Assembly: GCA_964574705.1 (NCBI GenBank)
Contig: CAZNOO010000040.1
Coordinates: forward strand, 1 to 8,525
DNA: 8,525 bases
DNA from: JAHIVB01 sp964574705
GTDB taxonomy: Bacteria > Bacillota_I > Bacilli_A > Izemoplasmatales > Hujiaoplasmataceae
Direction of reading: 5' to 3'
Shown: positions 1-5,182 of the stretch, piece by piece
How positions within the stretch are numbered: the stretch's first letter is position 1
Layout: every line of letters starts with the position of its first letter
Translations under genes and position numbers: made by a program
Notes under the pieces: generated by a model
The model's database searches: none
Seen by the model: the letters and a program-made list of their open reading frames with translations, nothing else
What the model was told of the DNA's origin: nothing

Positions 1-462
1 TCCAAGATTTTAGGCATCACTCAGGTGAATGTAGATTTCTTCGAAGGCTCTACGTTTACAAAGAATGGTGGAGCCAGTATCTTTTCTCCAGAAAAGTACT
101 TAATCACATTTAACCTTGACTGGATTTCTAATGCTGAAATGACAGAGGTATTATCTATCGCATTTCATGAGACAAGACATGCATATCAGAAACTAAATAC
201 TGATTTTCATCCAGGATTAAAATACACCGAAAAAAAAGAAACAGTAGATTCATGGAGAAAAGATTTTTTATCTTACAAAAACCCTGGAGTTGAAATGGCT
301 TCAGAATATCTCCATCAATCCATTGAAATAGATGCAATTGCATTTTCTCACTACTTACTCAATGAATTGTTTCATTCACAGACACTGATTCCAGATGAAA
401 TCAAAGAAGAAGTAGATTCCATTATTAAAGGCTATCAATATATCATTCCAAACGAGAGGTAA
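1..462 (+). CDS. Putative zincin-like metallopeptidase domain protein, 5' end missing
   Basis: The frame is open to the left edge of the window, so the gene probably starts upstream. A GTG at 25 is the first possible start inside the window but has only a weak ribosome site. About 153 residues are visible. The sequence HETRH (codons at 166-180) fits the HExxH zinc-binding and catalytic motif, preceded by a hydrophobic stretch (LSIAF) as is usual for the active-site helix. About 50 residues later comes EIDAIAF (E codon at 325-327), which resembles the E-x-x-A element that supplies the third zinc ligand in gluzincins and ImmA/IrrE-like or phage/toxin-associated peptidases. No signal peptide or membrane segment is visible. 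The stop is five bases before the ankyrin gene, so the two are probably co-transcribed. The exact family and substrate are not recognised. The visible part could be the C-terminal domain of a larger protein. The metallopeptidase call rests on motifs only. Confidence 0.6.
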   Translation, partial: SKILGITQVNVDFFEGSTFTKNGGASIFSPEKYLITFNLDWISNAEMTEVLSIAFHETRHAYQKLNTDFHPGLKYTEKKETVDSWRKDFLSYKNPGVEMASEYLHQSIEIDAIAFSHYLLNELFHSQTLIPDEIKEEVDSIIKGYQYIIPNER

Positions 463-467
463 TAGAA

Positions 468-2243
468 TTGAAGAAATCTGATTTAAAGTTACCATTTCAG
501 GAACGCCTAGAACAATTGTCTTATGCGGACAAGCATCCTTTTCTTGTTCCATTTTTTGTGGTGGCTGAACTGAAAGAAGAGACTTATATCAGTCAGTGGG
601 GAGAAGATATGATTATTTCAACCCTCTTCCCTTTATACGGATTTCTCCCCAATCAAGAAATCAAGTTCTTAGAGCTTTATGAATTATTTCGAAACCTTGA
701 GGGTGAAGAAAAGAACTTGATTGAACAGCATTTCTTTAATGTCAAAAGCCCTTATGTTCAATTCTTTATTGACGCCATAGGATCAAAATCCACACTTGAA
801 ATGATTCCTGAAGACATCCCTGATGAATTCTTCTTAGGCGAATGGCATAGGCTTGTTTATAAAGAACTTTATGATGAAGAAATGCAAGAATATGCAAACT
901 TGATAGATGGTCTTCTTGAAAAAGACAATGTCCACATGTTCAAAGCTTTACATGAACAAGGGGACATTGAAACGTCCTTACTCACAAACATGGATGAAAC
1001 GCTTCTTCATTTCGCTGCGAGATACAATGCAGTTAAAATTATGAGTTATCTGTTGTCGATTGGACTTCCAATCGACGAAAAAGATGGATATGGAAACACG
1101 GCATTATTTTTATCCGCTGCGTTTGGCAAGGAAGATTGCTTTTTTGTTTTGATGAATAAAGGCGCTGATTATCATATTGCCAACAATCAAGGGATTCTTC
1201 CTGCAGAAATCATTCCTTATGGAGAAAGCGAGATTTTGATTGACTTCGCTGTTGTCAAAATTGTGAAAGACCCCATAGAAATGGTTAAAATCGGTCCTTT
1301 TAAGATGATGATTGAAATGAATTTGGTTAAAGGGATTAAGTATTTGCTTTTCAAGAAATTTATCGATGTCAATTATGTTTTTCCGAATGGACAAAGTTTG
1401 TTTTCTGTAGCTTTGGAGACGAAAAACACCATGTTCGCTTCCTATTTGCTTCATAAGGAAAATTTTAATAAAGAAGTCGTTGATGCTTTTGGATATTCAA
1501 TCGCGCATAATGCGATTGAATATGATAATTTAGAGATTCTAAAAGAAATCGAAGAGCTTGAGATTGATATCTTCAAACCGGCTGAAGATGGGTATACAGT
1601 AATCGAGATTGCGACAGTGTATCATTCAAATGACTGTTACGATTATTTTATTTCTGAGGGTCATTTGGAATATCAAGATAAGATGAAACTGGTGAGGCTT
1701 GCATTCTCCGAATCGAACCAACACGTCATCGAACAATTAGAAAGCGTTGGAGTGAACTTCAATACACTCATTGACAATGATTCAACGCCTTACTTGCTAC
1801 TGATGAGAAAGTATTCCTCTAAAATGATCAAAGAACTCATTCCTGGAATTGATATCGAGTTTCACAATAAATACAAGATTCCTTTATTGATAGACCCAGC
1901 ATTTCACAATGACCTTGAAGTGATGAAACTTCTTTTGGAACGCGGCGCAGATCCAAACATCCCTGTAAAATTCAAGAAAAGCCGTTTCTATCCGATTATG
2001 AATGCCATCTATCATCGCAACCTGGAAATGGTGAAGTTGTTGATACAATATCACGCCAATGTCAATGTTAGTACAGAAACCTTTAATACCCCGCTTTCCT
2101 ATGCGTATTCCAGAAGAGCATGGAAGTCTGGAATCGTCTCTGTTTTAAGAGCGAATGGAGCGAAAATACATTTCATGAGGTTATTATACTTAATCATGAC
2201 TGGAATCGCTTTAATTGCCTTAGCATTCATCCTCACCTTATAA
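468..2243 (+). CDS. Ankyrin-repeat protein with C-terminal membrane anchor
   Basis: A 591-residue protein. The TTG start at 468 is chosen because GAGAGG (454-459) sits eight bases upstream and no ATG or GTG lies between it and the preceding in-frame stop. Residues 1 to about 145 form an acidic, mostly helical-looking region that I do not recognise. Ankyrin-type repeats follow: good ones at about 174-206 (ETLLHFAARYNAVKIMSYLL, then GLPID) and 207-239 (GNTALFLSAAFGKEDCFFVL, then KGAD), degenerate ones through 280-460, and clear ones again at about 472-500 (LEVMKLLLERGADPN) and 507-535 (NLEMVKLLIQYHANVN). Residues 572-591 form one hydrophobic helix at the extreme C-terminus after K566 and R571, suggesting a tail anchor with the repeats in the cytoplasm. 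Ankyrin repeats bind proteins, so a scaffold or inhibitor role is likely, with the upstream peptidase-like protein the first partner to test. An immunity or regulatory role is only inference. Confidence 0.85.
   Translation: MKKSDLKLPFQERLEQLSYADKHPFLVPFFVVAELKEETYISQWGEDMIISTLFPLYGFLPNQEIKFLELYELFRNLEGEEKNLIEQHFFNVKSPYVQFFIDAIGSKSTLEMIPEDIPDEFFLGEWHRLVYKELYDEEMQEYANLIDGLLEKDNVHMFKALHEQGDIETSLLTNMDETLLHFAARYNAVKIMSYLLSIGLPIDEKDGYGNTALFLSAAFGKEDCFFVLMNKGADYHIANNQGILPAEIIPYGESEILIDFAVVKIVKDPIEMVKIGPFKMMIEMNLVKGIKYLLFKKFIDVNYVFPNGQSLFSVALETKNTMFASYLLHKENFNKEVVDAFGYSIAHNAIEYDNLEILKEIEELEIDIFKPAEDGYTVIEIATVYHSNDCYDYFISEGHLEYQDKMKLVRLAFSESNQHVIEQLESVGVNFNTLIDNDSTPYLLLMRKYSSKMIKELIPGIDIEFHNKYKIPLLIDPAFHNDLEVMKLLLERGADPNIPVKFKKSRFYPIMNAIYHRNLEMVKLLIQYHANVNVSTETFNTPLSYAYSRRAWKSGIVSVLRANGAKIHFMRLLYLIMTGIALIALAFILTL
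1055..1076 (+). repeat. Intragenic inverted repeat, 10-bp arms
   Basis: Arms GTCGATTGGA (1055-1064) and TCCAATCGAC (1067-1076) are perfect reverse complements separated by CT. In RNA the innermost pair must open, giving about 9 bp and a 4-base loop. It lies inside the first ankyrin repeats, has no T-run, and may simply follow from the coding sequence (SIGLPID). Confidence 0.6.
1493..1523 (+). repeat. Intragenic inverted repeat, perfect 12-bp arms
   Basis: Arms ATATTCAATCGC (1493-1504) and GCGATTGAATAT (1512-1523) are exact reverse complements around the 7-base loop GCATAAT. The structure sits in the middle of the ankyrin gene, between degenerate repeats, and has no U-tract. It could be an mRNA hairpin or a protein-binding dyad. 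No function is shown. Confidence 0.7.
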
Positions 2244-2251
2244 ACCATTTG

Positions 2252-2281
2252 ACAGGATTCTCTGAATCCTGTTATTTTTTT
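2252..2281 (+). terminator. Rho-independent terminator of the peptidase-like/ankyrin unit
   Basis: Perfect 9-bp stem ACAGGATTC (2252-2260) and GAATCCTGT (2264-2272) with loop TCT, followed by TA and seven Ts (2275-2281). It starts eight bases after the ankyrin stop codon and separates this unit from the PadR promoter just downstream. Confidence 0.9.
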
Positions 2282-2303
2282 GAAAAAAATTAATATTATT
2301 TTA

Positions 2304-2333
2304 TTGACAATAGTGTATGACATACAGTATAAT
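2304..2333 (+). promoter_or_regulatory. Consensus sigma-A-type promoter of the PadR/HAAS operon
   Basis: TTGACA (2304-2309) and TATAAT (2328-2333) both match the consensus exactly, with an 18-base spacer. Transcription would start near 2340, so the leader before the PadR start codon would be only about 13 bases, with the ribosome site AAGGTGAG (2341-2348) at its very 5' end. So strong a promoter would be expected to need repression, which fits the dyad in its spacer. Confidence 0.9.
2310..2330. promoter_or_regulatory. Putative PadR operator: 21-bp dyad in the promoter spacer
   Basis: The core TGTATG-A-CATACA (2314-2326) is a perfect inverted repeat about one central base. One mismatched G on each side (2313, 2327) is flanked by matching ATA/TAT (2310-2312, 2328-2330), giving 9 of 10 symmetric positions. 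It fills the region between the -35 and -10 boxes and overlaps the first bases of the -10. PadR proteins are dimeric winged-helix repressors that bind such dyads and often repress their own operon. That the adjacent PadR protein binds here is inference. Confidence 0.75.
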
Positions 2334-2352
2334 AATATTGAAGGTGAGATAA

Positions 2353-2691
2353 ATGAATGAAACGTTGGTTCAAAATCTAAAAAACGAGCTTCGAAGAGGG
2401 ACGCAGATTCTTGCAGTGTTGTCCCAACTCGACAAGATGCAATACGGCTACTCGCTCTTGCAAGACCTAAATGACCTAAACGTCAATATAGAAGCAGGGA
2501 CGTTGTATCCGCTTCTAAGAAGACTGGATACTCAGAATCTTCTTGAAAGTGTCTGGGATACGACGGAGTCAAGACCGAGGAAATATTACAAACTAAGCAA
2601 AGAAGGAATTGAAGCGTATCAAGTTTTAAAAGAAGAATGGTTATTAATCGTCAGAGAAATGGAAGAATTGTTCCGGGGGGAAACGAAATGA
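2353..2691 (+). CDS. PadR-family transcriptional regulator
   Basis: A 112-residue protein of the short PadR subfamily: one winged helix-turn-helix plus a single C-terminal helix for dimerisation. Family signatures are clear: GTQILAVLSQL (16-26), YGYSLLQDL (31-39), EAGTLYPLLRRLD (47-59, the recognition-helix region) and RPRKYYKLSKEG (74-85, the wing), then a helix containing W96 that ends at about 108. The ATG at 2353 has AAGGTGAG (2341-2348) four bases upstream. The stop overlaps the start of the next gene (ATGA), so the two should be translationally coupled. Short PadR regulators next to HAAS/DUF1700 membrane proteins are a recurrent pairing in Firmicutes, where the regulator usually represses the pair. 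The signal is unknown: envelope stress or a small hydrophobic compound are possibilities, but nothing in the sequence decides. The family assignment is very secure. Confidence 0.95.
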   Translation: MNETLVQNLKNELRRGTQILAVLSQLDKMQYGYSLLQDLNDLNVNIEAGTLYPLLRRLDTQNLLESVWDTTESRPRKYYKLSKEGIEAYQVLKEEWLLIVREMEELFRGETK

Positions 2692-3701
2692 AAAAAATGA
2701 TAGAACGTTATGTATATGATGTCACAAGAAGATTACCAGAAAATCAAAAAGAAGAAGTCGCAAAAGAATTAACAGCGAACATCGATGATATGCTCGGCGG
2801 AAGTACAAATGAAGCCGACATTGAAAAAGTATTATTAAGTCTTGGTGAACCAAGAACACTTGCGAATGAATACAGAGAAAAGAAAAGATATTTAATCTCT
2901 CCAAAGTGGATGGATGATTATTTAAGAGTCTTAAAGATTGTCATCATCATATTTGTCTCTCTATCCGTTATTTTCGGATTAATCGACAATATCATGAATA
3001 TAGAATCTTCAAATGCATTTGGGATTTTTGCAGAAGTGCTTGGGAAAACAATCTCTGAAGCATTCCAATCTGCCTTTCAAGCTTTTGCGGTTGTTACACT
3101 CGTATTTGTTTTAATTGAAGCTTATGAATTCTCTCCTAAAAAGAAAGAATGGACTGTCGATCGCTTACCTGAACTGCCAAATGAAAAACTGCCAAAGGTT
3201 TCAAGAACAGGTTCCATTGTTGGATTAATGTTCATGATCATCTTTGGAACGACATGGATCTATTTGTTATACAACCACGAGACGTATCTTGGCTGGATGG
3301 TTGAAGCCAATGGTTGGACAGTATCCATTCCATTGTTTAACGACCCTGCACTTTCAGTTTATATTCCTTTATTTATTGTTTCACTTGCAATCGGTGTGAT
3401 TGCAGTAATAATTAAAATCTATTATGGAAGAATGAATTACAGAGTTGCGATCGCACATACCATTGATAAAGTATTTTCACTCGCCTTACTTGCTTTCTTC
3501 TTGACAATGCCAAGTCTAATCAACGGAGTCTTTATTTTAAATGCGGCAAACTTCTTTAATACTTCAACAGCGGTTGTTTGGGATGGTATTCGGGGAACTG
3601 CAATTGGTATCATTTCACTTGTAGGAATTGCGACTTGTATTGATTTGATCAAAACGTGGATTCAAACTTTAAGAGGAACCAAATTAAGTAAGAAATTATA
3701 A
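2688..3701 (+). CDS. HAAS-domain (DUF1700-like) six-TM membrane protein
   Basis: The start at 2688 is preferred over an earlier in-frame one (2637) because it has the GGGGGG ribosome site (2675-2680), forms the ATGA overlap with the PadR gene, and begins exactly at the conserved domain. The protein has 337 residues. Residues 1 to about 66 match the HAAS-type N-terminal pattern: YVYDVTRRLPENQKEEVAKE, then a second helix and LGEPRTLANEY (52-62). About six hydrophobic helices follow, at roughly 80-102, 125-146, 176-196, 222-245, 262-287 and 302-322, with a basic C-terminal tail (KLSKKL). The N-terminus is probably cytoplasmic. HAAS domains are thought to work with PadR partners in sensing or membrane signalling, so this protein is the likely target or modulator of the PadR regulator. 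There is no ABC ATPase or enzymatic motif in the membrane part, and the molecular function is unknown. Confidence 0.85.
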   Translation: MKKMIERYVYDVTRRLPENQKEEVAKELTANIDDMLGGSTNEADIEKVLLSLGEPRTLANEYREKKRYLISPKWMDDYLRVLKIVIIIFVSLSVIFGLIDNIMNIESSNAFGIFAEVLGKTISEAFQSAFQAFAVVTLVFVLIEAYEFSPKKKEWTVDRLPELPNEKLPKVSRTGSIVGLMFMIIFGTTWIYLLYNHETYLGWMVEANGWTVSIPLFNDPALSVYIPLFIVSLAIGVIAVIIKIYYGRMNYRVAIAHTIDKVFSLALLAFFLTMPSLINGVFILNAANFFNTSTAVVWDGIRGTAIGIISLVGIATCIDLIKTWIQTLRGTKLSKKL

Positions 3702-3709
3702 ATTCTATT

Positions 3710-3743
3710 GTGGAACGAATTTTCAAAAATTCGTTCCACTTTT
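3710..3743 (+). terminator. Rho-independent terminator of the PadR/HAAS operon
   Basis: Arms GTGGAACGAATTTT (3710-3723) and AAAATTCGTTCCAC (3726-3739) are perfect reverse complements. Inner A-T pairs will open to form the loop. Four Ts follow (3740-3743). The hairpin begins eight bases after the stop codon. The T-run is short but the stem is strong. Confidence 0.8.
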
Positions 3744-3865
3744 CATATTATTGTTTCATTTACAAAGATTTAGATGAATATTTGCAAGTTGATATTGAAT
3801 ATTACCAATAACCTGTTTTGCTCAAAATGTAGCCCTTTAATAATAAAAATCAAACACTCTTTTTT

Positions 3866-3915
3866 GAAAGATAGGAATGAAAACATTTTCATTCCATAAT
3901 CTTTCATCTTTTTTT
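3866..3915 (+). terminator. Long hairpin with T-run upstream of livK (orphan terminator or attenuator)
   Basis: Inner arms GGAATGAAAA (3874-3883) and TTTTCATTCC (3886-3895) are perfect, separated by CA. Outer arms GAAAGAT (3866-3872) and ATCTTTC (3899-3905) also match, across a 1-versus-3 base internal loop. Seven Ts follow at 3909-3915. This has the form of an intrinsic terminator, yet no convincing gene lies between it and the preceding terminator (gap 3744-3865). It may stop read-through into liv, end a short unannotated RNA, act as a leader attenuator if an upstream promoter exists, or be a protein-binding dyad. The rest of 3744-3988 shows nothing else that I can support except the liv promoter. 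Confidence 0.65.
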
Positions 3916-3925
3916 CATTGCCTTG

Positions 3926-3954
3926 TTGCTAATATCTATCTCATGTAGTACTAT
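3926..3954 (+). promoter_or_regulatory. Probable promoter of the liv operon
   Basis: TTGCTA (3926-3931) and TACTAT (3949-3954) are 17 bases apart and each matches the consensus at four of six positions. TATACT (3952-3957) is a better -10 by sequence (5 of 6) but leaves a 20-base spacer. A start near 3962 would give a leader of about 27 bases before livK. The boxes are moderate, so this is the most likely site rather than a certain one. It begins ten bases after the T-run of the upstream hairpin. Confidence 0.5.
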
Positions 3955-3988
3955 ACTCCCAATATTTAAACGAGGGAGAAAAAATCTT

Positions 3989-5113
3989 ATGAAGAAATTT
4001 GCATTATTAATGGTTGTTTTTGTATTAGGTTTCGCACTTTCCGCTTGTCAATCTGAATCGGATACAGTGAAATTTGGAGTCATTGGACCCCTAACGGGAG
4101 ATTACGTATTTTATGGATCGTCTGTTGAAAATGGAGCTCGCCTAGCCGCTTCTGAAATCAACGCTGCAGGTGGTGTGTTAGGTAAAGATTTAGAAATTAT
4201 CGCATATGACAGTAAAGGTGAATTAACTGATGGTGTCAATGCTTATAATCGTTTGGTTCAAGAAGATAATGTCGACGCTATCATTGGTGGAACATTCAGT
4301 GGTGTGACAATCGCATTTAAGGAATTAGCAGTTCAAGATGGCATTCCAGTATTGACACCGACTGCAACAAACCCGACAGTGACGCTTGATGCCCCTAACG
4401 TGTTCCGTGCTTGTTTTTCGGATACGTATCAAGGACAAATGATTGCCGCATTTGCAATTGAAGATTTGGATTCTGTTAAAGCCGCAGTATACTACAATAT
4501 CGACGATGCATATTCTGAAGGACTTGCATTGGCATTTGTCGCAGCTTATGAAGATGCCGGACTTACCGTTGATGAATATACATTCGGAGCAGGTACCGAT
4601 GATTATAGTGCTACCCTTACTTCAATTAAGAATGAAGGGTATGACGTTGTATTCGTTCCCGCCTATTCAACAGAAGTTGGAGCTATCTTGACGCAAGCGG
4701 ATTCGCTTGACTTTGGAGATACCGTCTTCCTTGGTGGAGATGGATGGGATGGAATTGAAGAAAATTACGCAGATGTCGCAGAAGGTTATTACTTTGCAAA
4801 TCACTATGCAAAAACAGATCCAGCTGCGAATGTACAAGATTTTGTAGCGAACTATACAGCAGTTTATGGAAACGCACCAAGTGCATTAGCTGCCCTGGCA
4901 TATGACGCAGTCTATGCAATGGCTCTAGCGATGGAAAATGCAGGTAGTACAGACAATGCAGACGTTGTCGCAGCATTGCAAGCATTGGAATATAACGACG
5001 CAGTCACAGGCGCAATTAAGTTTGACGCTAATGGAGACCCAGTCAAACCAATTACAATTATTCAAGTTGTTGATGGGGAACACGTTGTAATCAAAAAAGT
5101 CCAAGGCGAATAA
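3989..5113 (+). CDS. livK: Branched-chain/amino-acid ABC transporter substrate-binding lipoprotein
   Basis: The start at 3989 is chosen over an upstream in-frame start because it begins the signal peptide directly and has GGGAG (3974-3978) ten bases before it. The 374-residue protein starts MKK, then a hydrophobic stretch and the lipobox LSAC, with C20 the predicted lipidated residue, so it is tethered outside the cytoplasmic membrane. The rest matches the LivJ/LivK type I periplasmic-binding fold (Peripl_BP_6): FGVIGPLTGDYVFYG (29-43), NAAGGVLGKDLEI (58-70), GGTFSG (100-105), PVLTPTATNPTVT (120-132) and VFRACFSDTYQGQ (138-150). The serine and Ala-Thr positions in the GGTFSG and TPTATNP loops agree with those that hold the amino-acid backbone in this family. 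The precise ligand (Leu/Ile/Val, another amino acid, or an amide) cannot be read from sequence. The protein is rich in Asp and Glu. It is first in the operon, followed by a hairpin that may favour its higher expression. Confidence 0.93.
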   Translation: MKKFALLMVVFVLGFALSACQSESDTVKFGVIGPLTGDYVFYGSSVENGARLAASEINAAGGVLGKDLEIIAYDSKGELTDGVNAYNRLVQEDNVDAIIGGTFSGVTIAFKELAVQDGIPVLTPTATNPTVTLDAPNVFRACFSDTYQGQMIAAFAIEDLDSVKAAVYYNIDDAYSEGLALAFVAAYEDAGLTVDEYTFGAGTDDYSATLTSIKNEGYDVVFVPAYSTEVGAILTQADSLDFGDTVFLGGDGWDGIEENYADVAEGYYFANHYAKTDPAANVQDFVANYTAVYGNAPSALAALAYDAVYAMALAMENAGSTDNADVVAALQALEYNDAVTGAIKFDANGDPVKPITIIQVVDGEHVVIKKVQGE

Positions 5114-5121
5114 ATACTACA

Positions 5122-5135
5122 TTTACTATAGTAAA
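5122..5135. repeat. Perfect 14-bp palindrome after livK
   Basis: TTTACTATAGTAAA is its own reverse complement. It begins eight bases after the livK stop and abuts the GC-rich hairpin at 5136. It is too short-looped to be a good RNA hairpin, so if it matters it may be a DNA-binding site or an extension of the intercistronic structure. Confidence 0.6.
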
Positions 5136-5161
5136 GAATAGGGGAGACCTCTCCCCTATTC
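5136..5161 (+). promoter_or_regulatory. Intercistronic hairpin between livK and livH, no U-tract
   Basis: Arms GAATAGGGGAGA (5136-5147) and TCTCCCCTATTC (5150-5161) are perfect reverse complements around CC. With a real loop this gives about 11 bp with a strong GGGGAG/CTCCCC core. The following bases are CTTCATACT, not a T-run, so it should not terminate efficiently. A structure like this after a binding-protein gene can protect the upstream mRNA or allow only partial read-through, giving more receptor than permease. Its right arm (CCCCTA, 5153-5158) can alternatively pair with TAGGGG (5170-5175), the livH ribosome site. Confidence 0.75.
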
Positions 5162-5182
5162 CTTCATACTAGGGGTGCACAT

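Noticed and set aside
25..462. Treating GTG at 25 as the true start of the first gene.
   Set aside because: The frame is open to base 1 and the ribosome site before 25 is weak (TAGG, long spacing), so a start upstream of the window is more likely.
1110..1454. Reverse-strand ORFs such as the 114-codon one here, and similar ones at 4683-4985 and 5830-6144.
   Set aside because: They are antisense to clear genes, have no family features or ribosome sites, and are shadows of the coding strand.
2107..2134. Inverted repeat ATTCCAGA/TCTGGAAT near the end of the ankyrin gene.
   Set aside because: Arms of 8 bp with a 12-base loop are expected by chance in a window of this size.
2637..2687. A 17-residue N-terminal extension of the HAAS protein.
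   Set aside because: It would lie inside the PadR gene without a ribosome site, while 2688 has one, forms the ATGA overlap and starts the conserved domain.
3774..3899. A 41-codon ORF (MNICKLILNI...) between the PadR/HAAS terminator and livK.
   Set aside because: It has no convincing ribosome site, its composition looks like translated AT-rich spacer, and its 3' part is inside the hairpin at 3866-3905. Not listed as a gene.
3702..3988. T-box or other known riboswitch leader for the liv operon.
   Set aside because: The T-box hallmark (AGGGTGGNACCGCG-like) is absent. The TGGAACG at 3711 belongs to the PadR/HAAS terminator stem, and no other known aptamer core is recognised.
3923..3988. A 22-residue upstream extension of LivK from an earlier in-frame start.
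   Set aside because: It would place residues before a standard lipoprotein signal peptide and would start inside the likely promoter.
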